Shown: positions 17,259-24,641 of the stretch, in pieces
Layout of the letters: the number at the start of each line of letters is the position of its first letter
How positions within the stretch are numbered: the stretch's first letter is position 1
From: CAZFLY01 sp964519995
GTDB lineage: Bacteria; Planctomycetota; Phycisphaerae; Sedimentisphaerales; Anaerobacaceae
Reading direction: 5' to 3'
Assembly (NCBI GenBank): GCA_964519995.1
Contig: CAZFLY010000021.1
Span: forward strand, 1-41,641
Length of the DNA: 41,641 nt
Made by a program: the position numbers and the translations under genes
The notes under the pieces: generated by a model
The model's database searches: none
What the model saw: the letters and a program-made list of their open reading frames with translations, nothing else
Told to the model about the DNA's origin: nothing

Positions 17259-17460
17259 AGAATCTTCCTTAGACTACCTTCCACCTCATAATGCTCGTGA
17301 ACAAGTTTGCCATTATACGCAAAATCCAATTTGCCGCTAATAAAAAAGTAGAAGCTGAGCTTTTGTGGCTTCCCATACGGTGTGAATAAGACGCATGTGA
17401 TGTTTATGATTTACAGAAAGCATGAAGGATTCTTGCGTTCGGCTTTAGCAAGAGAAAAAA

Positions 17461-17481
17461 ACGAGACACGCGAAAAGAATC
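17461..17481 (+). repeat. Heptad array at the 3' end of the V/A-ATPase operon
   Basis: Two to three degenerate 7-bp units of the ACGRNNN type start at 17461, 17468 and 17475. The array overlaps the stop codon of subunit D (17480-17482). It belongs to the same class as the arrays at other junctions of this operon. Confidence 0.45.
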
Positions 17482-18097
17482 ACGCCCTTATGATGTCGGT
17501 GATTTTCATCAGGCGCGAGATATTGTCGCGTTCTGCTTCGGCGAGTTTGTCGAAGATAAATCTGATTGTCTGCCTTAGCTCTGGAATCACCACGTGCTCA
17601 AGGACATTGACACGTCGGCGGGTCATCTGAAGCTCGGTAGCTAAAAGCCGAGCCTGCTTTTCTTTTTCCGCTAACTCAATCAGGCTATCAAAAGCACGCT
17701 CAAGAGCCATTAGCGCAACATCCATTTCGCCTGAGGTGGTAGCGTAACCATAACATATAATCTCGCCTGAGATTTCCTTGGATAAATGCGGGACTCGCAC
17801 ATTCATGACGCGGGCAAAATCGATGGCAAGGCTAAGTTTCTTTGTCGGAACTTCAAGAGCAGCCTTTGTATACTCCGGCTCAACACTCGCGCGAGCGAGC
17901 ATGAATCGGCGAAACGTCTCCAGCAGCTCTTTCTCTACCTTTTCGCGCAACGGCTGAATATCGCGGGCGATTTTCATTAGTTGCCGGGAAATCTCGTCGC
18001 GTTTCTCACTAAGCAGCCGATGTCCCCGACTGGCAAGCGCGACTCGGCGCCTCAGTCGAAGAAGCTCCATCCTGGTTGCATTGACATTCGCAAGCAT
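17480..18097 (-). CDS. atpD: V/A-type ATP synthase subunit D (central rotor stalk)
   Basis: A 205-aa, mostly alpha-helical protein. It starts MLANVNATRMELLRLRRRVA, the conserved rotor helix of subunit D, and ends with a long C-terminal helix (RRRVNVLEHVVIPELRQTI) typical of the family. It forms the central shaft that turns inside the A3B3 head. The start codon immediately follows the subunit B stop codon with no gap, so the two are translationally coupled. AAGGG within the end of the B gene is the ribosome binding site. Confidence 0.93.
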   Translation of the reverse strand: MLANVNATRMELLRLRRRVALASRGHRLLSEKRDEISRQLMKIARDIQPLREKVEKELLETFRRFMLARASVEPEYTKAALEVPTKKLSLAIDFARVMNVRVPHLSKEISGEIICYGYATTSGEMDVALMALERAFDSLIELAEKEKQARLLATELQMTRRRVNVLEHVVIPELRQTIRFIFDKLAEAERDNISRLMKITDIIRA

Positions 18098-19615
18098 TTA
18101 CTCGGCCCTTACGACTTCCTTAACTTCTTCTTCAACGGTTTGTTCCTCGTCAGTCGGCTGCTCTGGCTCATCGGATGACTCATCGGATGAATCATTGGAT
18201 GAATCATTGGATTGCTCGTTGGATGAGTTACCGTGGCGGAATTTCGGCATATATTTCTTAATAAGCTCGACATCGATGCGCTTGAGCTCGACATTCTCGA
18301 ACATACTAAGAAGTTCCCAGCCGAGATCGAGCGTCTGCTCAATGGTGCGGTTTTCATAATAGTCCTGAGAGATGTACCTTTCCTCGAAGTTATTGGCAAA
18401 GGTCATATACTTTCTATCTTCGTCAGATAGAGCGGCTTCGCCCATAATTGTTGCGAGTTCCTGCATTTCTTTGCCGCGGGCATACGCAGCGTAAAGCTGA
18501 TTATAAAGGTCGGCGTGGTCCTCGCGAGTCTTGCCTTGGCCGATGCCTTTATCTTTCAATCGTGACAGGCTCGGCAAAACATCGACTGGCGGCGCGACGC
18601 CCTGGCGATGCAAAGGACGCGACAAAATTACCTGGCCTTCAGTGATGTAGCCGGTGAGGTCCGGGACGGGATGCGTCTTGTCATCTTCCGGCATTGTCAA
18701 GACCGGCACCATTGTAATCGAACCTTTTTTATCTTTGATTCGTCCGGCTCGTTCGTAGACCGTCGCAAGGTCGGTATAGAGATAGCCCGGATAGCCGCGT
18801 CGGCCTGGCACTTCTTTACGGGCGGCGCTGATTTCTCGAAGAGCCTCGCAGTAGTTAGTCATATCGTTGAGTATCACAAGAACGTGCATGTCACGCTCGT
18901 ACGCAAGATATTCTGCGGCTGTAAGTGCGAATCTCGGCGTTGCGATTCGTTCAATTGCAGGGTCGTTTGCGAGATTGATGAACATGACGGCACGTTCGAT
19001 GGCACCCGTGTTGTGCAGATCATCTATAAAGAACTGTGCGGCTTCGAAGGTGATTCCCATTGCTGCGAATACCACAGCAAACTGCTCACCCTTTCCCAGA
19101 ACTGTTGCCTGGCGAGCGAACTGGGCTGTCAGTTCATCGTGCGGCAGACCTGCGCCGGAAAATATCGGTAGCTTCTGACCACGCACCAAAGGATTCAAGC
19201 CGTCAATTGTGGATATGCCTGTCTGGATAAACTCGTTTGGATAATTACGGGCAAACGGATTTATCGGCTGGCCGTTTACATCAAGGCGCTTTTCAGGGAT
19301 TATCTGGGGGCCATCGTCTTTGGGCATTCCAAGGCCGGTAAAGACTCTGCCAAGGATGTCCGGCGATACGCCGAACTCCAAAGGCTTGGCTAAGAAGCGA
19401 ACTGTGCTGGTGTCGACATCGATGCCTCGTGTACCTTCGAATACCTGCACAAGAACCTTGTCATTCTCAACCTGCAGGATTTGGCCGTGACGTATTGAGC
19501 CGTCGCCAAGCTCGATATCGACGATATGGCCGTATTTGGCTTCATCGACCATCTCGACCAGCATTAATGGTCCCGCAATACTTGCAACTGTTTGATACTC
19601 TTTCACTGGCAGCAT
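18098..19615 (-). CDS. atpB: V/A-type ATP synthase subunit B
   Basis: A 505-aa non-catalytic nucleotide-binding-fold subunit of the A3B3 head. It lacks a Walker A loop, as expected (the segment reads FSGAGLPHDELTAQFARQ). Conserved stretches include NPFARNYPNEFIQTGIST, VFAAMGITFEAAQFF and PSLSRLKDKGIG. The core ends near residue 461. An unusual 44-residue tail of Ser, Asn, Asp and Glu follows, encoded partly by tandem 12-bp repeats. Start: ATG with AGGAG six bases upstream. It is third from last in the H-I-K-E-C-F-A-B-D operon order before D. Confidence 0.95.
   Translation of the reverse strand: MLPVKEYQTVASIAGPLMLVEMVDEAKYGHIVDIELGDGSIRHGQILQVENDKVLVQVFEGTRGIDVDTSTVRFLAKPLEFGVSPDILGRVFTGLGMPKDDGPQIIPEKRLDVNGQPINPFARNYPNEFIQTGISTIDGLNPLVRGQKLPIFSGAGLPHDELTAQFARQATVLGKGEQFAVVFAAMGITFEAAQFFIDDLHNTGAIERAVMFINLANDPAIERIATPRFALTAAEYLAYERDMHVLVILNDMTNYCEALREISAARKEVPGRRGYPGYLYTDLATVYERAGRIKDKKGSITMVPVLTMPEDDKTHPVPDLTGYITEGQVILSRPLHRQGVAPPVDVLPSLSRLKDKGIGQGKTREDHADLYNQLYAAYARGKEMQELATIMGEAALSDEDRKYMTFANNFEERYISQDYYENRTIEQTLDLGWELLSMFENVELKRIDVELIKKYMPKFRHGNSSNEQSNDSSNDSSDESSDEPEQPTDEEQTVEEEVKEVVRAE
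18167..18226. repeat. Five 12-bp tandem repeats inside subunit B
   Basis: Five consecutive 12-bp units related to CTCATCGGATGA occupy 18167-18178, 18179-18190, 18191-18202, 18203-18214 and 18215-18226. The first two are identical. They encode the Ser/Asn/Asp/Glu tail of subunit B. Because 12 is a multiple of three, changes in copy number keep the frame. Confidence 0.85.
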
Positions 19616-19632
19616 TTCAGACTCCTAATTTC
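19578..19632 (+). repeat. 55-bp sequence duplicated across the assembly gap (left copy)
   Basis: This 55-bp stretch, covering the start of subunit B and its ribosome binding site, is identical to 19733-19787 on the other side of the N run. It is best explained as overlapping contig ends that were not merged. Confidence 0.9.
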
Positions 19633-19732
19633 NNNNNNNNNNNNNNNNNNNNNNNNNNNNNNNNNNNNNNNNNNNNNNNNNNNNNNNNNNNNNNNNNNNN
19701 NNNNNNNNNNNNNNNNNNNNNNNNNNNNNNNN
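19633..19732. other. Assembly gap (100 N)
   Basis: Exactly 100 N bases. The identical 55-bp flanks show that no sequence is probably missing. Removing the N run and one copy leaves about 42 bp between the A stop and the B start. Confidence 0.95.
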
Positions 19733-19787
19733 ATACTTGCAACTGTTTGATACTCTTTCACTGGCAGCATTTCAGACTCCTAATTTC
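19733..19787 (+). repeat. 55-bp sequence duplicated across the assembly gap (right copy)
   Basis: Identical to 19578-19632. It contains a second, artefactual copy of the subunit B start region that leads nowhere except into the N run. Confidence 0.9.
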
Positions 19788-19803
19788 ATGTTTCGTATCT
19801 CAT
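19783..19803 (+). repeat. Heptad array between subunits A and B
   Basis: Three degenerate 7-bp units of the NNNYC[GA]T type at 19783-19789, 19790-19796 and 19797-19803. It lies in the A-B intergenic leader on the 5' side of the B ribosome binding site. Confidence 0.5.
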
Positions 19804-19812
19804 ATTTTTCCT

Positions 19813-21609
19813 TTACGCTTCACGAGATACGTTTTGTACTACAGGATTCTGCAATTGTTTCATTTGTTTATCAATCGTTTGTCGGATTGCAGCGATTTTG
19901 TCCATTTGCTCCTGTGGGATATATTTAGCTCTTGCAATCTCCTCCCGCACGGGCAATTTGAAAATATCCGTTGTGTCAACATCGGCATCGATAGCAGCAA
20001 GGGCCTGCTTGTGAAAATGCAGAACCGTCTTTAGCATTTCAAGTTGTTTTTCTATCGAAGTGTATGTGTCTACTTTGTGGAAGGCAATTTGGTGTAAATA
20101 ATCTTCGCGGATGGACCTTGCGGTCTCCAGCGCCAACCTCTCGCGAGGCGACAGCGATTCTGCACCAACAAGGCGAACGATTTCTCGAAGCTCGGCCTCC
20201 TGCTCAAGCAGGCTCATCGCCTGTGTGATCATACGATCCATTTCGTCGCCCTGGTCTTTATCTTCAAAGCAACTCTTTAGGTATTGCTTGTAGAAGGAAT
20301 AGCTGGTAAGCCAGTCGATTGCTGGGAAGTGTCGCTGATAAGCAAGTTCACCTTTTAACGACCAGAAGACCTTGACCACATGCAATGTCGCCTGAACAAC
20401 CGAATCTGACAAGTCACCGCCGGGCGGACTTACAGCGCCGATGATGGATATTGCACCTTCACGTTCGGGTGTGCCGAGGCACTGCACGCGGCCTGCTCTT
20501 TCGTAGAATGCTGCAATACGCGCTGCGAGATAAGCAGGATAGCCTTCTTCGGCGGGCATTTCTTCAAGACGCGTGGATATTTCACGCATAGCTTCAGCCC
20601 ATCGGCTGGTGCTATCTGCCATCAGGCCAACAACATAGCCCATATCACGGAAGTACTCGGCAATAGTAATGCCGGTATAGACCGATGCCTCACGAGCGGC
20701 CACGGGCATATTGGAAGTATTGGCGATAAGCACCGAGCGTCTCATTAAAGGCTCGCCTGAGCGCGGGTCTTTCAACTCCGGGAACTCGGTAAGCACATCG
20801 GTCATCTCATTTCCACGCTCGCCGCAGCCGACGTACACGACGACGTCGGCGTCAACCCACTTTGCGAGTTGGTGTTGCACAACTGTTTTGCCAGTTCCAA
20901 AAGGTCCCGGCACGCAGGCAGTACCGCCCTTTGCAATCGGGAAGAATGTATCGATGACCCGCTGGCCGGTAATGAGAATCTTTTCTGGAGCGTAACGCTT
21001 TACAATCTCGCGAGCGCTTCGCACAGGCCATTTTTGCATCAATGTTAGCTTATGTTCTGAGCCATCGTCGCTGACGCAGATGGCAACAGTTTCTTCGACG
21101 GTATAGTCACCTTCGGTGATTTTTTTGATAGTGCCATGTATACCAAAGGGCACCATAATCTTATGTACCATGAGGGAGGTTTCTTCGACTTCACCTATGA
21201 TGTCACCTGGACCGACCTTAGTGCCTTCTGAAACGGTGGGCTTGAAGTACCATTTCTTTTTGCGATTAAGGCCGGGCAAGGAACTACCACGGCTCATGAA
21301 TTCGCCCTCAACCCCTACCAAGTCATCCAGCGGCCGTTGTATACCATCGTAGATACTCTCGATCAGGCCTGGGCCGAGTTCAACGCTCAAGGGTGCCTCG
21401 GTGTCAACAACGGGCTCGCCGGGTCCCATGCCGGTGGTCTCCTCGTATACCTGGATGGATGCATGGTCGCCTTCGAGCTCAACGATTTCGCCAATGAGTT
21501 TGAGCTTGCCTACGCGAACGACATCATACATTCGGGACCCTGTCATACCTTCAGCCACAACTACAGGGCCCGCTACTTTAACGATTCTGCCTTGTCTTTG
21601 TTCTGCCAT
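19813..21609 (-). CDS. atpA: V/A-type ATP synthase catalytic subunit A
   Basis: A 598-aa catalytic subunit that hydrolyses or makes ATP in the A3B3 head. The Walker A loop GPFGTGKT lies at 235-242 (Lys241). The non-homologous insert characteristic of V/A-type A subunits occupies about 115-190 (GLNRKKKWYFKP onward). Catalytic-site segments GCGERGNEM and SRWAEAMREISTRLEEMP are intact. An AAGGT site lies 8 nt before the ATG. It follows the F gene by 49 bp. Confidence 0.97.
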   Translation of the reverse strand: MAEQRQGRIVKVAGPVVVAEGMTGSRMYDVVRVGKLKLIGEIVELEGDHASIQVYEETTGMGPGEPVVDTEAPLSVELGPGLIESIYDGIQRPLDDLVGVEGEFMSRGSSLPGLNRKKKWYFKPTVSEGTKVGPGDIIGEVEETSLMVHKIMVPFGIHGTIKKITEGDYTVEETVAICVSDDGSEHKLTLMQKWPVRSAREIVKRYAPEKILITGQRVIDTFFPIAKGGTACVPGPFGTGKTVVQHQLAKWVDADVVVYVGCGERGNEMTDVLTEFPELKDPRSGEPLMRRSVLIANTSNMPVAAREASVYTGITIAEYFRDMGYVVGLMADSTSRWAEAMREISTRLEEMPAEEGYPAYLAARIAAFYERAGRVQCLGTPEREGAISIIGAVSPPGGDLSDSVVQATLHVVKVFWSLKGELAYQRHFPAIDWLTSYSFYKQYLKSCFEDKDQGDEMDRMITQAMSLLEQEAELREIVRLVGAESLSPRERLALETARSIREDYLHQIAFHKVDTYTSIEKQLEMLKTVLHFHKQALAAIDADVDTTDIFKLPVREEIARAKYIPQEQMDKIAAIRQTIDKQMKQLQNPVVQNVSREA

Positions 21610-21658
21610 TATTCATACCTTCAATATATTATGTCGCGTCTTTATGTCAGACGAATCA

Positions 21659-21979
21659 CTAACTGTTTTGGAGGATATTCACTCCGGTTGCAAGTTTCAG
21701 TACCTTAGCGAGGGCTTCTGTTGCGAAGCCTTCGGATTCAGTTGTGAACGGCACGACTACCACGCAGGGGGTGGCATTACCTTCGTATTCGGAAAAAACC
21801 TCATCGGCAACGGTTGCGACATTCTCGGCGACAACTATAAGGGCGTAGCCACCATCGATAATCTTGCCGGCAGATTTTCTTATCTGTTCGGAACTGGTAG
21901 CAGTGTACGTATCTACACCAAGAGCCGAAAACGGCATCACAAAGTCGGTGTCACCAAGTACTGCGATTTTACCTTGCAT
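21659..21979 (-). CDS. atpF: V/A-type ATP synthase subunit F
   Basis: A 106-aa protein with the subunit F pattern: KIAVLGDTDFVMPFSALGVDT at the N-terminus, IIDGGYALIVVAENVA in the middle, and a C-terminal helix ending LATGVNILQNS. It binds the D rotor shaft. No Shine-Dalgarno sequence is visible; the ATG is directly preceded by a heptad array (21979-22013). That suggests its leader was altered by the insertion of the upstream four-helix-bundle gene. Confidence 0.9.
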   Translation of the reverse strand: MQGKIAVLGDTDFVMPFSALGVDTYTATSSEQIRKSAGKIIDGGYALIVVAENVATVADEVFSEYEGNATPCVVVVPFTTESEGFATEALAKVLKLATGVNILQNS

Positions 21980-22013
21980 TTTCGTGTTTCGTCGCTCGTG
22001 CCCCGTGACTCGT
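21979..22013 (+). repeat. Five-unit heptad array, left border of the four-helix-bundle cassette
   Basis: Five 7-bp units in exact register start at 21979, 21986, 21993, 22000 and 22007, each fitting NNNYCGT on the plus strand. The array touches the F start codon on one side and the four-helix-bundle stop codon on the other. It is the inverted counterpart of the array at 22391-22425. Confidence 0.75.
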
Positions 22014-22420
22014 CAAAGTTTGTTTATAAGACTTACAAGCATACGGGTCTCATGGTTTATATCTTCTGTTAATTCTTCCAGTTTCTTCTTCGTTATGTAA
22101 TTTCTTCTATTAGCAATAATAAGCTGTGTATCTAACTCTGCACATGAACCCAATGAGATATATAAGAACTGTTTGTATTCTTTAGTATGATGTCTGACAA
22201 ATCCTTCCGCTATATTTGATGGAATAGATACAGCGGCTCTTCTCATCTGATTGATCAGACCATATAATTCATCTTTTGGAAAGGTGGTAGTTATTGCGTA
22301 TATTCTATCTACGATCTCAATACCTTTCTGCCAAACCTTCAAATCTCTGTAATCCTTTACTTTCAATTGTCTGCTCGCAAAATGTGGCCCACGGGTCACG
22401 AGCGACGGGTTACAAGTCAC
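22013..22420 (-). CDS. Four-helix-bundle protein (S23 / IVP-like family)
   Basis: A 135-aa protein of the four-helix-bundle family first known from 23S rRNA intervening sequences. Signatures are YRDLKVWQKGIEIVDRIY, FPKDELYGLINQMRRAAVSI and PSNIAEGFVRH. The GTG start at 22418-22420 overlaps the stop codon of subunit C (GTGA), giving translational coupling. Homologues usually begin near KVKDYRDLKVW, so an internal TTG (residue 19) is an alternative start. The first 18 residues are encoded by a heptad array. It interrupts the otherwise archaeal-type ATPase operon between C and F. Family members are common near repeats, but their role is not established. Confidence 0.85.
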   Translation of the reverse strand: MTCNPSLVTRGPHFASRQLKVKDYRDLKVWQKGIEIVDRIYAITTTFPKDELYGLINQMRRAAVSIPSNIAEGFVRHHTKEYKQFLYISLGSCAELDTQLIIANRRNYITKKKLEELTEDINHETRMLVSLINKL

Positions 22421-22425
22421 GAAAT
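22391..22425 (-). repeat. Five-unit heptad array, right border of the four-helix-bundle cassette
   Basis: Five 7-bp units in exact register (plus-strand starts 22391, 22398, 22405, 22412 and 22419), each fitting NNNYYGT on the minus strand. The third and fourth units on the inward reading match the left array closely: 17 of 18 bases over CGTCGCTCGTGMCCCGTG. The array supplies the subunit C stop codon and the start of the inserted gene. Confidence 0.75.
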
Positions 22426-23463
22426 GCGGTCCAGCAGGAGTCTCGTATCAAGGTTGTTTCTTTTGGCTGTGAGTATCAGCCGGACAGTTCGGATTTCGTT
22501 TTCCTTCATTAATAAATATGCAATTATCGGTTGAGGACCGGCGACAATCTCAACTGTAGTTTTAAGATAGCCGGTCAGGAATTCGTCACACTGCTGCTCG
22601 ATTTTCAAAAAGGATTTGTTCGATGCCAGATATCCTGCACCGGCCTCTACAAACTTGTAATACGGGGTTACAAAAAACAACGTACCCAAGGCCTCGAGTC
22701 CAAGGTCGAGGCCATGCTCGAATCGCTCTAACTCGATAAATCCACCATCAATAAAGACATTTCTTAGCTCAGATTCGGCAGATTTTAGCCGAAGCATTGT
22801 GCGGATGTTATTTAAGTCAATCTGGATTCTAAAAAGACCCAGCAGAAAGATGCTTTCAAGCCGACGGGCAGATTTCATGCGATATTGGGCCTCGGCGTTA
22901 TCTATCGCATAATCGATTTGGCGAATGTCCTTGTTTTGATAATACGCTAAAACAGCCTGCTCGACGGCTTTTAGAACGTAATCTGGAAATATCGGCGGCT
23001 CAAATTCTTCATGCTCCGCAATGAGTTCTTCCAAGCGTTCCGGTGGGACATTACCATCGGCACTATAGTCGGTACCCAAAGGCTTTTCGGTCAGCATTCG
23101 TCTGACCGCAAGTCGAAGATTGGCGAAGTCATCTCGCGTTCTGAATAGCTCGATGATATCTTTATCAATCATCAAATCCGCAAATAGCTGACGAACGGTT
23201 ATCCTGCGAGCCTGCAAAGTGTCTTCGACCTCTGCAAAATCTCTGCCCGCCTGCGGCATTGCATACTCGCCAGAGCCTAATAAACTAACCGCCTGCTCGT
23301 AGTTAGCGGCGTTAGCCATATCCTGCAAGGTAGCTCTGGTCAGCATCTGCATCTCAAGAGTGCGAATCTGAGCTGTCTCAAAGGCGTAACGCCAGTCGTT
23401 GCCACCGATAGGCGGGTATGTGTAGAAGCTAAGAATCGTTTTTTCGCTCTGAATCGCAGGCAT
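22417..23463 (-). CDS. atpC: V/A-type ATP synthase subunit C
   Basis: A 348-aa, all-helical subunit of the AC39/V0-d family that sits on the membrane c-ring as the socket for the central shaft. Recognised by length and conserved pieces such as LQDMANAANYEQAVSLLGSG, MKSARRLESIFLLGLFRIQIDLNNIRT (shortened here) and MKENEIRTVRLILTAKRN near the C-terminus. Its last codons and stop fall inside a heptad array. AAGGT precedes the ATG by 9 nt. Confidence 0.9.
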   Translation of the reverse strand: MPAIQSEKTILSFYTYPPIGGNDWRYAFETAQIRTLEMQMLTRATLQDMANAANYEQAVSLLGSGEYAMPQAGRDFAEVEDTLQARRITVRQLFADLMIDKDIIELFRTRDDFANLRLAVRRMLTEKPLGTDYSADGNVPPERLEELIAEHEEFEPPIFPDYVLKAVEQAVLAYYQNKDIRQIDYAIDNAEAQYRMKSARRLESIFLLGLFRIQIDLNNIRTMLRLKSAESELRNVFIDGGFIELERFEHGLDLGLEALGTLFFVTPYYKFVEAGAGYLASNKSFLKIEQQCDEFLTGYLKTTVEIVAGPQPIIAYLLMKENEIRTVRLILTAKRNNLDTRLLLDRIS

Positions 23464-23494
23464 TTATGTTGACCTTGTGCGAAATTACTGCACT

Positions 23495-24085
23495 CTATGA
23501 GAATAAATCTCTTGCCAGTTCAATCTCGAGTTCTTTACGTGCCTGGTCTAACAATACTCCAATAGAGACGTTGGTCTTGATTTTGCCACGTCTTAAAATA
23601 AATCCACCTCCAATATTCCGTCTTTCCTCAGACAATCGTATATTGCCTTTATATCCTGGAGCCATCTGGCGGTTGATTTGTTTGATAAACTCATGATCGA
23701 TTCGTTTTTCATTTCTATCGACAAGAACCTCTTCATCGCCGCTTTCGACGGCTTGTAGGATGAGCTTCGTGATGAGATTGCGATACTCTTTGTCAGATAA
23801 GCTCTGCAATTGCTGGCGAGCCTGCTGAAAGACCTCATCGATAATCCTTCTTTTCTCCGCCAATAATTCTTTGGCAATATCCATCCGTGCAGCAGCGAGA
23901 ATGTGGGATTTTTCATCCTCGGCCGCTTTCTGCGCGAGCGCCTCTGTCTGCTCATCGAACTGAGTAAGTTGTTTATCAAGTCTTGCCTGCTCAGCAGCCT
24001 CCTTTTCTTCGGCCTGTTTTTTTATCTTGTCGGCCTCGACATTTGCGTCATCGAGTATTTTTTCTACAACTTGTTGAGCTTCCAT
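23495..24085 (-). CDS. atpE: V/A-type ATP synthase subunit E (peripheral stalk)
   Basis: A 196-aa protein with a long N-terminal coiled coil rich in Ala, Lys, Glu and Gln (residues about 1-110) and a globular C-terminal domain with RNIGGGFILRRGKIKTNVSI, typical of subunit E. It pairs with subunit H to form the stator. The leader (24086-24119) contains a heptad array rather than a clear Shine-Dalgarno sequence. Confidence 0.92.
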   Translation of the reverse strand: MEAQQVVEKILDDANVEADKIKKQAEEKEAAEQARLDKQLTQFDEQTEALAQKAAEDEKSHILAAARMDIAKELLAEKRRIIDEVFQQARQQLQSLSDKEYRNLITKLILQAVESGDEEVLVDRNEKRIDHEFIKQINRQMAPGYKGNIRLSEERRNIGGGFILRRGKIKTNVSIGVLLDQARKELEIELARDLFS

Positions 24086-24086
24086 T

Positions 24087-24107
24087 GTTTTGTATCTCGT
24101 TTCTCGT
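24087..24107 (+). repeat. Heptad array between subunits K and E
   Basis: Three 7-bp units of the NNNYYGT type (plus-strand starts 24087, 24094 and 24101) fill the leader immediately before the subunit E start codon. Confidence 0.55.
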
Positions 24108-24119
24108 TATTGATAAGCC

Positions 24120-24611
24120 TTAGGCAGTTGGCCAATTAATTCCGAATAGCAGCATAAACATTGTCACCAGCAGACCCAGAACAGCATACACCTCGACCAT
24201 AACGGCAAAAACTACACCGGCTTTGAAAGCCATTTCAGGTCTCTTGGCAGCCATCAGGATGCCACCAGAACAAACTCTTCCTTGAAAGATTGCGCTAACC
24301 AAACCGGCAAACGCGATGGGCACACAAGCGATCAAGACCTCCAGGCCCCGTGTGACGCTCAGCTCCGGCACGCCTGTTCCCGCAAAGAACTGGAGCTTGA
24401 GCATAACAAGGAAGGCTGCTAAAAAGCCATAAAATCCCTGCGTTCCAGGCAGCACAACCATGATAAACATTTGGCCATAACGCTCCGGCTTTTCGCTCAG
24501 AACTCCCGTAGCGCTTCTTCCGGCGATTCCGATGCCGATTGCCGAGCCTATGCCAGCCAATAGAGCAGCTAGTCCTGCACCAACTAAAGCTAACGTCATT
24601 CCCAAATCCAT
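24120..24611 (-). CDS. atpK: V/A-type ATP synthase subunit K (c-ring proteolipid), predicted Na+-binding
   Basis: A 163-aa membrane protein with four transmembrane helices in two hairpins. The first hairpin keeps PGTQGFYGF (Thr57, Gln58) and the second has Gln110 (IFQGRV) and Glu140 (VEVYAVLG). These correspond to the Thr64, Gln65, Gln110 and Glu139 Na+ ligands of Enterococcus hirae NtpK, so Na+ coupling is predicted. Ala/Gly-rich GIGSAIGIGIAGRSA matches V-type c subunits. GAGAGG lies 7 nt before the ATG. Confidence 0.93.
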   Translation of the reverse strand: MDLGMTLALVGAGLAALLAGIGSAIGIGIAGRSATGVLSEKPERYGQMFIMVVLPGTQGFYGFLAAFLVMLKLQFFAGTGVPELSVTRGLEVLIACVPIAFAGLVSAIFQGRVCSGGILMAAKRPEMAFKAGVVFAVMVEVYAVLGLLVTMFMLLFGINWPTA

Positions 24612-24641
24612 TGTCCAACCTCTCTTTCTTGCTGCAAACCG

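Noticed and set aside
19429..20034. A plus-strand reading frame running through the N gap
   Set aside because: It is antisense to subunits A and B, spans 100 N bases and includes the duplicated contig end; it is an artefact.
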